Below, piece after piece: positions 6,918-16,000 of a stretch of DNA of 64,000 nt. The translations under genes and the position numbers were made by a program. This DNA is from JAGZHZ01 sp963929865 (lineage in GTDB: Bacteria > Bacillota > Clostridia > Lachnospirales > Lachnospiraceae): assembly GCA_963929865.1 (NCBI GenBank), contig CAWVKK010000065.1, positions 62,001-126,000 on the forward strand, written 5' to 3'. The notes under the pieces were generated by a model. The model worked only from the letters and a program-made list of their open reading frames with translations. It was not told the origin of the DNA and made no database searches. Every line of letters begins with the position of its first letter. Within the stretch, counting starts at the first letter, position 1.

Positions 6918-9335
6918 TTACTGGCGCAGCTCGATTCCCATCGACTCTAAGCCATTTAAGATCTTTTTCATCGCCGCGCTTATGTCGCTCTCTTCAAGCG
7001 TTCTGTCTTTTGCGCGGAACACAATCGAATATGCCATAGACTTATATCCTTCTTTGATCTGTTCTCCCTCATAGATGTCAAACAGCTCGTATCCCTCCAG
7101 GATTTTTCCGCCTCTCTGTGCAATCATCGCCTCGATCTGCCCTGCCAAAATATCTTTTGGCACAACCATGCTTAAGTCTCTTGTCACAGCAGGAAATCTT
7201 GCGATTCCCTCATATTTTCTGTCGAAGGTGACAAATTCCATGATTTTTGGCATATCTAAAACCGCGACGTACACTCTTTCTCCAATGCCGTACGTCTGAG
7301 CCACGGTTGGGTGGACCTCTCCTAGATATCCCACTGTCTCCCCTTCATAGATCACATTTGCCTGACGCCCCGGATGGAGAAATGGTTTTCCGGCATTCGG
7401 GTCATAGACCGCTTTCTTTTTCATTCCGACCTTGTCAAAGAATTCTTCCAGAACGCCCTTCATCGCAAAGAAGTCGCCTTCCCCGTACATTCCAAGCGTA
7501 AACTGCGGTCTCTCGTCCGGCAACTCTGTCAGCGGAAGCGTCTTTGGCAGATAGATATTTCCTATTTCATACAGGCGCACATTTTTGTTTCTGTGGTTAT
7601 AGTTAAACGCCAGGGACGTCAGCATACCGTTTAGGGAGAGTGTTCTCATGATGCTGAAATCCTCCCCCAAAGGATTCTGGATTTTGATGGCCGCACGGTA
7701 CGGCGAGTCCTCCGCGAGCAGCAGCTTGTCAAACACTTTCGGACTTTCGAAGGAATACGTCATTCCCTGGGAAAATCCGCAGAACTGCGCGATCTCTCTT
7801 GCGATTGCCTGCACCCTTAAGTCAAGCGGCAGTTTTCCCGTTGTCGCCTCTCCTTTTGGCAGGGTAACCGGGATGTTGTCATATCCGTAGAAGCGCGCCA
7901 CTTCTTCAGCCAGATCCGCCATGCACGCCAGATCCTGGCGGAAGGTCGGGACAACGATCTCGTTCGTCTTCTCATCGTACGCAAGCTCCAGCGGTCTGAA
8001 ATATTCCAGCATCGTCTCAGCGGCAATATCCGTGCCCAGCAGCGCATTGATTTTCTCAGGTTCGAACGCAACTCTAGCCGGCTCTTTTTTCTTCGTGTAG
8101 ACGTCCACCATGCCGCCCACCACTTCTCCGGCTCCCAGCTCCTCAATCAGCTGGCACGCGCGGTCAATCGCAGCCTGCGCATTGTTCGGGTCAAGCCCCT
8201 TTTCAAATTTTCCGGACGCCTCGGTTCTCAGTCCGACTTTTTTAGAGGAGAGGCGGATATTGGTTCCGTCAAAACATGCCGCCTCAAACAGCATCGTCTG
8301 AACCTGATCGGTGATCATAGAATTCTCTCCTCCCATGATTCCGGCGATTCCGACTGCCTTTTCGCCGTCGCAGATCATTAAGACCGAATCGTCCATCGTG
8401 CGCTCCTGTCCGTCGAGCGTTACGAATTTCTCTCCTTTTCCGGCCCGTCTTACAATGATCTCGTGACCGGCGATCGTGTCGTAGTCGTAGGCGTGCATCG
8501 GCTGTCCGTACTCCTCCATCACGTAGTTTGTGATGTCTACGATGTTGTTGATCGGGCGGATCCCGTTTGCCGCAAGTCTTCTCTGCATCCATTTCGGCGA
8601 CGGGGCAATTTTAATATTTTTTACGACTCGCGCGCAGTAGCGCGGGCAAAGATCCGTATCCTTTACCGTCACCTTGATGTAGTCCGCCGCGTTCTCCTCA
8701 TTTCCCGTCTCCTTTACGACCGGAGGGTGAAACTCTTTTCCAAAGGTCGCCGCAGCCTCTCTTGCGATTCCAATCACACTGTAGCAGTCGACACGGTTTG
8801 AGGTGATCTCGTACTCAAATACGACGTCGTCCAAATCCAGCGCTTTTATCGCATTTTCTCCCACTTTGGCGTCCTCCGGGAAAATATAGATGCCATATTC
8901 CGGGGATTCCGGATAGAATTCTTTTGTGGAGCCCAGCTCCTCAATCGAGCACATCATGCCGCACGAGTCCACTCCGCGCAGCTTTCCCTTTTTGATCTGA
9001 ATGCCGCCCGGGGTCTTCTTTCCGTCGTGTCCCCCCGCAACGCGTCCGCCGTCCAGGACAACCGGCACTTTATCTCCGACCTTCACGTTCGGGGCTCCTG
9101 TTACGATCTGCACAGTCTCCTCTCCGACATTGACCTGGCAGACAATCAGCTTATCTGCGTCTGGATGGGGATCGATCTTTATGATCTGTCCGATCACAAT
9201 CTTCTCCAGATCTGCATCCAGCTTTTCAAATCCTTCCACCTTCGTTCCGGAAAGTGTCATCGCATCCGTATATTCCTGCGCCGTCACATTCAGGTCGGGA
9301 ACATACGCTTTTATCCAAGATAATGAAGTATTCAT
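6918..9335 (-). CDS. pheT: Phenylalanyl-tRNA synthetase beta subunit
   Basis: Large subunit of the (alpha-beta)2 enzyme that charges tRNA-Phe; the beta chain carries the tRNA-binding and editing domains. The 805 residues show the N-terminal tRNA-binding OB domain (about 40-150, KIDPHPDADKLIVCQVN and VTGAPNVKVGDKVPV), the central B3/B4 editing and B5 domains (NNIVDITNYVMEEYGQPMHA), and a C-terminal ferredoxin-like anticodon-binding domain (TRDLSMVVPKDI) in the last 95 residues. The start follows GGAGGAGAG. It lies 16 nt after pheS and is cotranscribed under the Phe T-box. Normal full length. Confidence 0.97.
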   Translation of the reverse strand: MNTSLSWIKAYVPDLNVTAQEYTDAMTLSGTKVEGFEKLDADLEKIVIGQIIKIDPHPDADKLIVCQVNVGEETVQIVTGAPNVKVGDKVPVVLDGGRVAGGHDGKKTPGGIQIKKGKLRGVDSCGMMCSIEELGSTKEFYPESPEYGIYIFPEDAKVGENAIKALDLDDVVFEYEITSNRVDCYSVIGIAREAAATFGKEFHPPVVKETGNEENAADYIKVTVKDTDLCPRYCARVVKNIKIAPSPKWMQRRLAANGIRPINNIVDITNYVMEEYGQPMHAYDYDTIAGHEIIVRRAGKGEKFVTLDGQERTMDDSVLMICDGEKAVGIAGIMGGENSMITDQVQTMLFEAACFDGTNIRLSSKKVGLRTEASGKFEKGLDPNNAQAAIDRACQLIEELGAGEVVGGMVDVYTKKKEPARVAFEPEKINALLGTDIAAETMLEYFRPLELAYDEKTNEIVVPTFRQDLACMADLAEEVARFYGYDNIPVTLPKGEATTGKLPLDLRVQAIAREIAQFCGFSQGMTYSFESPKVFDKLLLAEDSPYRAAIKIQNPLGEDFSIMRTLSLNGMLTSLAFNYNHRNKNVRLYEIGNIYLPKTLPLTELPDERPQFTLGMYGEGDFFAMKGVLEEFFDKVGMKKKAVYDPNAGKPFLHPGRQANVIYEGETVGYLGEVHPTVAQTYGIGERVYVAVLDMPKIMEFVTFDRKYEGIARFPAVTRDLSMVVPKDILAGQIEAMIAQRGGKILEGYELFDIYEGEQIKEGYKSMAYSIVFRAKDRTLEESDISAAMKKILNGLESMGIELRQ

Positions 9336-9351
9336 GCTTTTTCTCTCCTCC

Positions 9352-10371
9352 TTAGAACTGTTTTAAGAAACGGATATCGTTTTCGTACAGCAGTCTCATA
9401 TCGTCAATCTCATATTTCAGCAGGGCAATTCTCTCCAGTCCGACTCCAAACGCAAAGCCGCTGTACACGTTCGGGTCTATTCCGCACATCTCCAGGACAT
9501 GCGGGTGTACCATACCGCAGCCTAAAATCTCGATCCATCCGGAGCCTTTGCAGAAACGGCATCCCTTTCCGCCGCATTTAAAGCAGGTGACGTCGACCTC
9601 CGCGCTGGGCTCTGTAAATGGGAAATGGTGCGGACGGAATTTTGTCTTTGTCTGCGGACCGAACAGTTCTCTGGCAAATTCCTCCAGCGTTCCCTTTAAG
9701 TCCGAAAATGTGATGTTTTTGTCTATCACGAGTCCTTCAATCTGGTGGAAAGAAGGCGAATGCGTCGCGTCGACCTCGTCGGAGCGGAACACTCTTCCCG
9801 GGGAGATCACACGGATCGGCAGCTTTCCCTGTTCCATCACACGCGCCTGCACCGAAGACGTCTGCGTTCTGAGCACGATATCCTTGCTGATATAGAAGGT
9901 ATCCTGCTCATCCTTTGCCGGATGGTTGGCTGGAATATTTAATTTTTCAAAGTTGTAGAGGTCGTATTCGATCTCCGGTCCTTCCACAACCTCGTATCCC
10001 ATGCCGATAAAGATGCGCTCTACTTCCTCAAGCGCGATCGTGTTTGGATGGCTGTGACCGACGTTGTTTTTCTTTCCCGGCAGCGTGACGTCGATGACTT
10101 CTTTCTTCAGCTGCTCCTCTCTCTTTGCCGCCTCAAGCTTTGCCTTTACCCGGCTCAGCGCCTCTTCAATCTCCGCCCTTGTATCGTTTACCATCTGTCC
10201 TACCGCCGGGCGCTCCTGCGGGGAGACGTTTTTCATATTTTTCAGGACGGACGTCAGCTCTCCTTTTTTTCCCAGGAATGCCACGCGCACGTCATTCAGT
10301 CTTTCAAGGGACTCGGCGCGTTCAATCTGCTGCAAGGCCTCCTGTTTCATTGCCTCTAATTTTTCTTTCAT
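9352..10371 (-). CDS. pheS: Phenylalanyl-tRNA synthetase alpha subunit
   Basis: Catalytic subunit of phenylalanyl-tRNA synthetase, class II. The ATG at 10371 is preceded by AAAGGAGAGC; a longer in-frame extension reaches into the T-box leader and is rejected. The 339 residues have an N-terminal coiled-coil (1-85) and the class-II core with HPSFHQIEGLVID and RPHHFPFTEPSAEVDV. A four-cysteine knuckle, CFKCGGKGCRFCKGSGW, is typical of Firmicutes, and motif 3 is GFAFGVGLERIALL. Forms an operon with pheT. Confidence 0.97.
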   Translation of the reverse strand: MKEKLEAMKQEALQQIERAESLERLNDVRVAFLGKKGELTSVLKNMKNVSPQERPAVGQMVNDTRAEIEEALSRVKAKLEAAKREEQLKKEVIDVTLPGKKNNVGHSHPNTIALEEVERIFIGMGYEVVEGPEIEYDLYNFEKLNIPANHPAKDEQDTFYISKDIVLRTQTSSVQARVMEQGKLPIRVISPGRVFRSDEVDATHSPSFHQIEGLVIDKNITFSDLKGTLEEFARELFGPQTKTKFRPHHFPFTEPSAEVDVTCFKCGGKGCRFCKGSGWIEILGCGMVHPHVLEMCGIDPNVYSGFAFGVGLERIALLKYEIDDMRLLYENDIRFLKQF

Positions 10372-10453
10372 GTTGCTCTCCTTTCTTTGACAGTACACAG
10401 GCTTTTGCCGGGTGAAACGCTCTTTTCCGGAAAGCGCCGCTTTTGCGGGAAAC

Positions 10454-10769
10454 AAAAAAAGCTCCCTCCCCGCAAAGGGACGAAGCTTGTATCCGTGGTA
10501 CCACCCTAATTTCTGAACTTCTTCAGACACTTGTCCTGCTTAACGCGCAGCCTGCGTCATTTTCTACCAGCCTCTCAACGGTCTTCAAAAATGCAGCTCC
10601 CATGTGAATTTCGCATTTTTATCTGAACTTCTGGGGGCTTCCAGCCGATGACTCCCATTCTCTGTAAGAAGATAAAAACCTACTGAATCATGTTCAACGC
10701 CTTTTCTTTTTTATCACTCTTTCTCTGCCTGTGCTGATCCAGATTTTCCATTTATTCTGTCAATCAGAT
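10454..10769 (-). promoter_or_regulatory. T-box leader of pheST, Phe (TTC) specifier
   Basis: The minus strand carries the T-box sequence AGGGTGGTACCACGG (10507-10493). It is followed by a terminator whose arms AAGCTTCGTCCCT and AGGGAGCTT end in a T-run (10488-10454). Upstream is stem I with an AGTA element near 10685 and a stem GGTTTTTATCT/AGATAAAAATG. The specifier bulge contains TTC at 10608-10606, the Phe codon expected for pheS. Uncharged tRNA-Phe should bind TTC and the TGG of the T-box and favour antitermination. Codon and gene match, so the assignment is firm; exact 5' limit is approximate. Confidence 0.93.
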
Positions 10770-10773
10770 GCCT

Positions 10774-11622
10774 TCATTTTATCACATTCTCTTCATCTGT
10801 CAAGTTAAAACTCTTCGGATCTTCCAGATAGCAGTTGATTTCCGCCCCCATGAATAAAATCCACATGCACAGGTAAAGCCACAGCATCGCCGCGATCACG
10901 CCTCCTAAGCTGCCGTATACCTTAGAGATCCGGTGATAGATATCCATATAGATTGAAAATCCATACGAGCAGACCGCCCAGGAGAGGGCTGCCAGCACGG
11001 CTCCCGGAATCTGTTTTCTGGCGGTTGTCTTCCGGTTCGGCAGAATCACGTACATGGCAAGGAACAAAACCATCAGCAAAGCCAGCGCGAAAATCGTCTG
11101 CGCGCTGATGATATAGCCCGACATTTTTTTGATGACGGGAATCTGTTCCTGGATAAAAATTAAAATCTCATTTCCGAAGATCAGGATGCCGATCGCGACG
11201 ACAAAAGCCGTCAGCACCAGGATCGTGTAAAACGCCGAGCGGATCCGTATGGCAATATAGTTTCTCGTCTCTTTTACCCTGTTTACAGAGTTTAAACCGT
11301 TCGTCAGCCCCATCATGCCCTTTCCCGCCGCCCAGATCGCCGCTATGGCGCTTCCCGACAGCAGGGCGGTAGACGGCATAAAAATTTCATCTACGATGAT
11401 CTTAATATAATTGCTGATGTCTTTCGGAAACAGCTCCGTCATCATCTCCAGCACCTGGTCAGAAGTCACCGGAAGATATTGAATCAGCGTCAGTATCAGC
11501 ATAATGGCGGGCATTACGCTCAGCAAAATAAAAAAAGAAGCCTGCGCTGCGTACACATCGATCCGGTCCTCTTTGCACTTTCTGTAAAAGCGCCTGCCCT
11601 TTCTAATTACCTGTATCATCAT
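10774..11622 (-). CDS. YihY/BrkB-family inner membrane protein
   Basis: Predicted integral membrane protein of the YihY (formerly 'RNase BN') family, whose molecular function is unsettled. The start at 11622 follows GGTAAGGG; a 20-residue longer frame is open but less supported. The 282 residues hold about six hydrophobic helices, starting with QASFFILLSVMPAIMLILTL. Family signatures are seen: AAQASFFILLSVMPA near the N-terminus, and LGGVIAAMLWLYLCMWILFMGAEIN near the C-terminus. Single gene, with the pheST promoter embedded in its 3' end. No ribonuclease motif is present, and none is claimed. Confidence 0.85.
   Translation of the reverse strand: MMIQVIRKGRRFYRKCKEDRIDVYAAQASFFILLSVMPAIMLILTLIQYLPVTSDQVLEMMTELFPKDISNYIKIIVDEIFMPSTALLSGSAIAAIWAAGKGMMGLTNGLNSVNRVKETRNYIAIRIRSAFYTILVLTAFVVAIGILIFGNEILIFIQEQIPVIKKMSGYIISAQTIFALALLMVLFLAMYVILPNRKTTARKQIPGAVLAALSWAVCSYGFSIYMDIYHRISKVYGSLGGVIAAMLWLYLCMWILFMGAEINCYLEDPKSFNLTDEENVIK
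10776..10803 (-). promoter_or_regulatory. Promoter of the pheST T-box transcript
   Basis: Minus strand TTGACA (10803-10798), 16-bp spacer, TAAAAT (10781-10776). It overlaps the last codons of the upstream YihY-family gene, so the pheST leader starts right at the end of that gene. Confidence 0.7.
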
Positions 11623-11743
11623 TTGGCATCCCTTACCTGTTTTTCTTTTTTTTATCATACCATGTTCTCTTTGAAACCGCAACGGTCACGCCCGCCTTTT
11701 TATGCTCTTTCCCGATCAGATCTAAGGCGCGCCGGGCGTGTGC

Positions 11744-13102
11744 TCACCATGATGTGATTTGTATTTCTCCGTAAAAGTAGTTTAAAATTTCCTGATAATC
11801 CATATCGTTAAGGGCCATCTGTTTCGCTCCGTTTTGGCTCATTCCGATTCCATGTCCATATCCTCCCCCATAGATGGTATATCCATACAGCGTTCCGTTT
11901 TCTCTTTTCGGTTCCAGATAAAAGAAGCCGCTTGGCAGCAGGTTCATCCCCACCGCGCCGCTCTCCGTCTGGTTGACGACCGGAAAAAACTTCGGGGAAA
12001 GCACCAGGCGGATATTGTATTCTCCCTCAATCGTCAGCTCCTGGTAGCTTCCCTTCACAACTAAAGTCTCTGCGCAGCCGTTTTGTTCCCGCTGTGTCAC
12101 GTAGACTCCGCTGACTTCTCCTACGTCTGTATTCCACTGCTCCGAGACAGCTTTTCGCAGCTGTTCCAGCGACACCTCCGCCTTCCAGCGGTACCACGGC
12201 TCCTGACTCTCATACGCAGTGTCGGAAGCGCTGCTTAAAAAAGCCTCAAAGGCAGGTTCCTGCGACAAATCCAGATATCTGTTTGTCCCGCATGACGTAG
12301 AATAATATCTCGCATCGATGATCTCTCCGTCCTGTATCATGATTTCCCCTCTCGTCTCTTCCACCGCTCTTGTGCAGTTCTCATGCTCGGGCAGATTATT
12401 ATAGACCTGATACGAGGTGCTGTCGTCAAGGTCGTACGCTCCCTGCGCGTTCTGCATCGCTCTGTGCGCATAGCTTCTGGCGCAGACAGCCTGCGCTTTT
12501 AAAGCTTCGATGGGATAGCCCGCCGGCATTTCACTTGGGACCACGCCCAAAAGATACTCCTCCATTTTTACAACATTGATCACCTGGAGTCCCTGCGCAT
12601 GGCGGGTGATTTCCAGACTTCCCCGGTACATCGGCTCCTCCTGCCCTCTCCGCAGATTCAAGATGCAGATCTTTCCGCCCTCCTCCGGCGTGATTTTGAT
12701 CTTGCCCGGCGTCTCGTACGTCTCTTTGTAAATTTCCAGGATTTCCCCCGCGCCGTACTCTTCCTGCTTTTCCCCGTACGTCACCGTAAGCCCCTCATCT
12801 CCCCAGAGCGTCACTTTTTCGTGGTAATCTCCCGCATAATCTGCGCTTTTGATTAAAACGCGAAGCGTTGGATTTTCTTCCTGTCCCTCTACCATCACAG
12901 GTTGTCCCTGTTTTTCTTCTTCCGTATGCCGGACTTCTTCCTGCCTGTGCTTTTTTTCTGTCTCCTGTATGACCGTCCCCTGATCTGACGCCTGACCGGT
13001 CAGATTTTTCTCGATCTGCTGTGTCTGGCAGAGCAAAATCGTAAAGAGTACGATACTTCCCACCACCATCGTCAAAAGCTTTTTTACCCAGTCCTCGTCC
13101 AT
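11744..13102 (-). CDS. SpoIID/LytB-domain cell wall protein, membrane anchored
   Basis: Family of SpoIID, the peptidoglycan lytic transglycosylase active in spore engulfment; vegetative paralogues exist. The start at 13102 follows AAAGGAGCG. The 452 residues show a signal anchor at about 12-30 (TMVVGSIVLFTILLC), a Glu/Gln-rich linker to about 95, then the SpoIID core with YLLGVVPSEMPAGYPIEALK, whose Glu in PSEMP matches the catalytic position. The C-terminal signature is GGGYGHGIGMSQNGAKQMA. It is not adjacent to spoIIR, murA or other sporulation genes, so I would not call it the bona fide spoIID. Confidence 0.85.
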   Translation of the reverse strand: MDEDWVKKLLTMVVGSIVLFTILLCQTQQIEKNLTGQASDQGTVIQETEKKHRQEEVRHTEEEKQGQPVMVEGQEENPTLRVLIKSADYAGDYHEKVTLWGDEGLTVTYGEKQEEYGAGEILEIYKETYETPGKIKITPEEGGKICILNLRRGQEEPMYRGSLEITRHAQGLQVINVVKMEEYLLGVVPSEMPAGYPIEALKAQAVCARSYAHRAMQNAQGAYDLDDSTSYQVYNNLPEHENCTRAVEETRGEIMIQDGEIIDARYYSTSCGTNRYLDLSQEPAFEAFLSSASDTAYESQEPWYRWKAEVSLEQLRKAVSEQWNTDVGEVSGVYVTQREQNGCAETLVVKGSYQELTIEGEYNIRLVLSPKFFPVVNQTESGAVGMNLLPSGFFYLEPKRENGTLYGYTIYGGGYGHGIGMSQNGAKQMALNDMDYQEILNYFYGEIQITSW

Positions 13103-13148
13103 TTTTTCGCTCCTTTTCCCCCTACTAATCACTATATGAAAAAGAGCG

Positions 13149-13181
13149 GAAAAAAATGCGGAGCAGATGACTGCTCCGCAT
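13149..13181 (-). terminator. Terminator after galM
   Basis: Minus strand ATGCGGAGCAG (13181-13171), loop TCAT, CTGCTCCGCAT (13166-13156), then a T-run. The 11-bp perfect stem is downstream of galM and just upstream of the SpoIID-family gene. Confidence 0.9.
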
Positions 13182-13271
13182 AAAAACACCGAAAATAGAT
13201 CATATTATCAATTCAATTGATCCCTTATATTGATGGTGGATTGAAAGGATCTTCCGATCCCCTCTCCTATG

Positions 13272-14321
13272 TTAAAAAAATTTATAGATGGTGGTCGAAT
13301 CGTATGCTTCCCCTGCCCTTAAAATCGGGGACGGGAAGTTTTCATGATGCACCGCGTCCGGGAAAAACTGCGTTTCCAGACACAGTCCGGCTCTTCTGCC
13401 GTAGACGGCGCCTTCTTTTCCGTGCGTGCCATCCGGGATAAAATTGCCGGTATAAAACTGAACTCCGACGCACGTCGTCCACACTTCCATGCTCCGTCCG
13501 CTTGCCGGCTCAAAAACCTCCGCAATTTTTTTGAGTTCGCCGTCTTTTTTGTTCAGCACAAAATTATGGTCGTACCCTGCGGCAAGCGCAATCTGCTCGT
13601 CCTGGGCGTCTATTTCGTCTCCCACACGTTTTCTCTTTCTAAAGTCAAACGGCGTGCCTTCAACCGGGCGGATCTCTCCTGTCGGAATGGCCTCGTCGTC
13701 GATCGGCGTAAACGCGTCCGCGTCGATCCAGACTTCATGGTTTAAGACGTCCCCGCTGCCCTGACCGGCAAGGTTGAAGTAGGAGTGGTTTGTCATATTT
13801 GCGACCGTATCGTGATCGCTGACGCCATGGTAATGGATCCTGACTTCATTGTCCTGTGTCAGCGTGTAGGTAACGGAAATTTCAAAATTTCCCGGATATC
13901 CCTGCTCCAGATTCGGGCTGAGACGGTAAAAACGGACCGAAAGCTCGTCTTCGAGCACTTCATAGTTCCATACCATCTGATTATATCCATCCGGCGAACT
14001 GTGGAGATTATTTTTGCCGCGTTCATTTTTCGGAAGCTCATACGTGATTCCCTGGATTGTGACATTGGCTCCTCTGTTGCGGTTGCAGCTTCTTCCCACC
14101 GTAGCGCCTACATATTCGGTGTGATTCCAGTAGTCTGTCACATCCTCATAGCCCAGCGCAACGTCTGTCAATATTCCGTTTTTTCCGGGAACCATGACGG
14201 CTACGAGCGTCGCTCCGTAATCGCTTACTTCCAGACACATTCCGTTTTGATTTGTCAGCGTAAACAGACATGTCTCTTTCCCGGAAGGTATTTTTCCAAA
14301 CGGGCTTACTTTTACTCCCAT
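13272..14321 (-). CDS. galM: Aldose 1-epimerase (mutarotase)
   Basis: Interconverts alpha and beta anomers of aldoses such as galactose. The 349-residue protein has the family motifs TVGRSCNRNRGA, the catalytic His region MTNHSYFNLAGQGSGDVLNH and the catalytic Glu region LCLETQFFPDAVHHENFP near the C-terminus. No Leloir-pathway genes flank it. Its ribosome site AGGA sits at the base of a strong hairpin (14331-14366). No signal peptide, so cytoplasmic. Confidence 0.93.
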   Translation of the reverse strand: MGVKVSPFGKIPSGKETCLFTLTNQNGMCLEVSDYGATLVAVMVPGKNGILTDVALGYEDVTDYWNHTEYVGATVGRSCNRNRGANVTIQGITYELPKNERGKNNLHSSPDGYNQMVWNYEVLEDELSVRFYRLSPNLEQGYPGNFEISVTYTLTQDNEVRIHYHGVSDHDTVANMTNHSYFNLAGQGSGDVLNHEVWIDADAFTPIDDEAIPTGEIRPVEGTPFDFRKRKRVGDEIDAQDEQIALAAGYDHNFVLNKKDGELKKIAEVFEPASGRSMEVWTTCVGVQFYTGNFIPDGTHGKEGAVYGRRAGLCLETQFFPDAVHHENFPSPILRAGEAYDSTTIYKFF

Positions 14322-14330
14322 ATCGTATTC

Positions 14331-14366
14331 CTAAAGCTGCAAAAGCAGCCGCCTTTGCAGCTTTAG
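14331..14366 (-). promoter_or_regulatory. 13-bp hairpin abutting the galM ribosome binding site
   Basis: CTAAAGCTGCAAA (14366-14354 on the minus strand) pairs perfectly with TTTGCAGCTTTAG (14343-14331). The last G of the stem is part of the AGGA ribosome site of galM, 7 nt before its ATG. There is no T-run after the stem, so it is not a standard terminator; an RNA-stability or translation-modulating element is possible. Confidence 0.55.
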
Positions 14367-14392
14367 TACTCCTTTCCTATCTGATGTGTTTT

Positions 14393-15682
14393 TTATTGAT
14401 AGTCTGTGCCGCCTAAATAATTGTAGAACGCAGTGTTACAGTAGCGGGTCTGTGTCTCGACCGTAACCGTCTCGTCCATTCCTTCAAATGCTTCAATTAC
14501 CGTCTGCGTATCCTGCGGCATACAGAATGAGTGCAGCGAGTAGATTCCGTCTGTGATGATGCAGTCTGTGATTTCACAGTAGTCTTCCTGCGGCACGTCC
14601 GGGTCGGTCGTGCTGTAGAGCGGCTGCCACCAGGATCCGTAAATCAGTCCCTCTGCGCCTGCATTTTCCGCATATTTTTTTGCGTATTCTTTTACAATGT
14701 CGTCAAAGCGCATCATATCTTCTTTGTCGTCAAATTCCAGTTTCATGTCATACTCGATCGCATAGGTCAGATACAGATCGTCGCTGACCTGTTTTACCGC
14801 ATACGTCGGCGTAGATTCCTCCGGCACCGGACCCCACTCAAGCAGATATTCATAGATAGATACCTTCGGCTCAAGCTGTACCTTTGCCTGGATGTCTTCG
14901 CTCTTGAGCAGACCGATCAGCTGCTGCGCATGAGTGATGTCGGAATGACCGTACTGAAGCGTCAGCTCCGGAAGGAATTTCGCGTCAAATTCATCGTTTT
15001 TCAGGTTGTATCCCGTCACAACCTCGTTTTCCACTGCCGTCGCACCGATCGCGGAGAGCTTCTCATCGTCGTACAGAATAAAGGAATTCCATGCGTGGAT
15101 CAGCTTTGCGTAGATGTCGTCGTCCTCTGAATATCCCAGATAATTTCTGCCCTCTCCTCTGGCCTCGATAACGTTCATCAGAATTCTCTCTGCGCTTGCG
15201 GTGTCGATCGTCTCATTTGCCGTCAGCGCTGCTGCCTCCTCGGCGGAAATCAGCTCTGTGTCCAGCGCGCAGGCAAGATAGCGTGCATTTTCTCCCTCTG
15301 CTGTGATTCCGTACTGGCTCAGCTGTTCTGCAACCTTTTCCTCCGGATAGCTCAGGGCGAGTTCCGCATAGTTTGCAGTCTCAACTGCTTCTTTGACCGC
15401 AGCCATCCAGTCTGCCGTCTCAGCGTCCGCCTCGGTAGCGGCATCGTCGCTCTCCTCGGCCGGAAGCGCTTTCTCAAGGTTTGCGCAAAACTCAGAAGGC
15501 GTCACTTCTCCCTCTGAAAATACAACGTCGAAATAGACACTCAGATACTGACCGTCTTTGTCGATATCTGTCTGTTGTGTACTCTGTTCAGCCGCTGCGT
15601 TCTCTGCAGATACAGACGTGCTGACAGTCGCGCACATCATCGCCATCGCTGCAAAAACAGCCGCTATTTTTCTGAATTTCAT
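14393..15682 (-). CDS. Secreted protein of unknown function
   Basis: Not recognised. The 429-residue protein opens with a signal peptide (KFRKIAAVFAAMAMMCATVS, cleavage likely after VSA at about 26), then an acidic Ala/Glu-rich exported chain. There is no lipoprotein cysteine, sortase motif or transmembrane anchor. The first half is Ala/Glu-rich and probably helical (about 60-190); the second half contains Trp/Tyr-rich stretches (YGSWWQPLYSTTDPDVP). Four cysteines near the C-terminus suggest it is not strictly reducing-environment bound. Ribosome site AGGAATGG. It stands alone between the 6S RNA gene and galM. A substrate-binding or surface role is possible but unsupported. Confidence 0.8.
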   Translation of the reverse strand: MKFRKIAAVFAAMAMMCATVSTSVSAENAAAEQSTQQTDIDKDGQYLSVYFDVVFSEGEVTPSEFCANLEKALPAEESDDAATEADAETADWMAAVKEAVETANYAELALSYPEEKVAEQLSQYGITAEGENARYLACALDTELISAEEAAALTANETIDTASAERILMNVIEARGEGRNYLGYSEDDDIYAKLIHAWNSFILYDDEKLSAIGATAVENEVVTGYNLKNDEFDAKFLPELTLQYGHSDITHAQQLIGLLKSEDIQAKVQLEPKVSIYEYLLEWGPVPEESTPTYAVKQVSDDLYLTYAIEYDMKLEFDDKEDMMRFDDIVKEYAKKYAENAGAEGLIYGSWWQPLYSTTDPDVPQEDYCEITDCIITDGIYSLHSFCMPQDTQTVIEAFEGMDETVTVETQTRYCNTAFYNYLGGTDYQ

Positions 15683-15740
15683 AATTTTTCCATTCCTTTC
15701 TGATCTATTTTCTCTGTGTTTTTATCAATCGTTTTTTCAG

Positions 15741-15965
15741 AAAAAAAGAGAGCTGCTGCCCTCTCTCATCTTTTTTATTCCCAAAGTGCCGTTTCCCATA
15801 TTTTGACTCCTAGCCAAGCTAGGTGGGTCACCGCAGCTGCATCCTCTGCCTTCCCCTGGCAATAAAGGGGGCCTGACATCGTATACAGCGATATAAGAAT
15901 CCCATGAAAAGTAAATGTAGGTTCAAAATAAAGGGAGTGTCGCACACCCCAGGAATCTTATTGAT
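15741..15965 (-). ncRNA. ssrS: 6S RNA (Firmicute type)
   Basis: About 225 nt without a gene, driven by a near-consensus promoter and ended by a terminator (AGAGAG/CTCTCT stem, T-run at 15747-15741). The 5' strand TCCTGGGGTG and the 3' strand CACTTTGGGA form the closing stem with G-U pairs, as in 6S. Further 6S-like landmarks are TTTTGAACCTACATTTAC, the GGTGACCCACCT segment, and CAAAATATGGGAAACGGCAC before the 3' stem. 6S RNA mimics an open promoter and sequesters the housekeeping RNA polymerase holoenzyme. Assignment is by recalled motifs and architecture; a covariance search would settle it. A second small regulatory RNA class is the alternative. Confidence 0.72.
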
Positions 15966-15971
15966 GCCATC

Positions 15972-16000
15972 ATTATACCGTACTGAATTTAAAATTTCAA
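15972..16000 (-). promoter_or_regulatory. Promoter of the 6S RNA gene
   Basis: Minus strand TTGAAA (16000-15995), 17-bp spacer, TATAAT (15977-15972). Start is predicted near 15965. One mismatch from consensus; strong, as expected for an abundant RNA. Confidence 0.82.

Noticed and set aside
10774..11622. Calling the YihY-family gene ribonuclease BN.
   Set aside because: The RNase BN name was a historical misassignment; the protein is polytopic with no nuclease motif.
11744..13102. Calling this gene the sporulation gene spoIID.
   Set aside because: The family is right, but the usual neighbours (murA, spoIIQ, spoIIID) are absent and paralogues are common.
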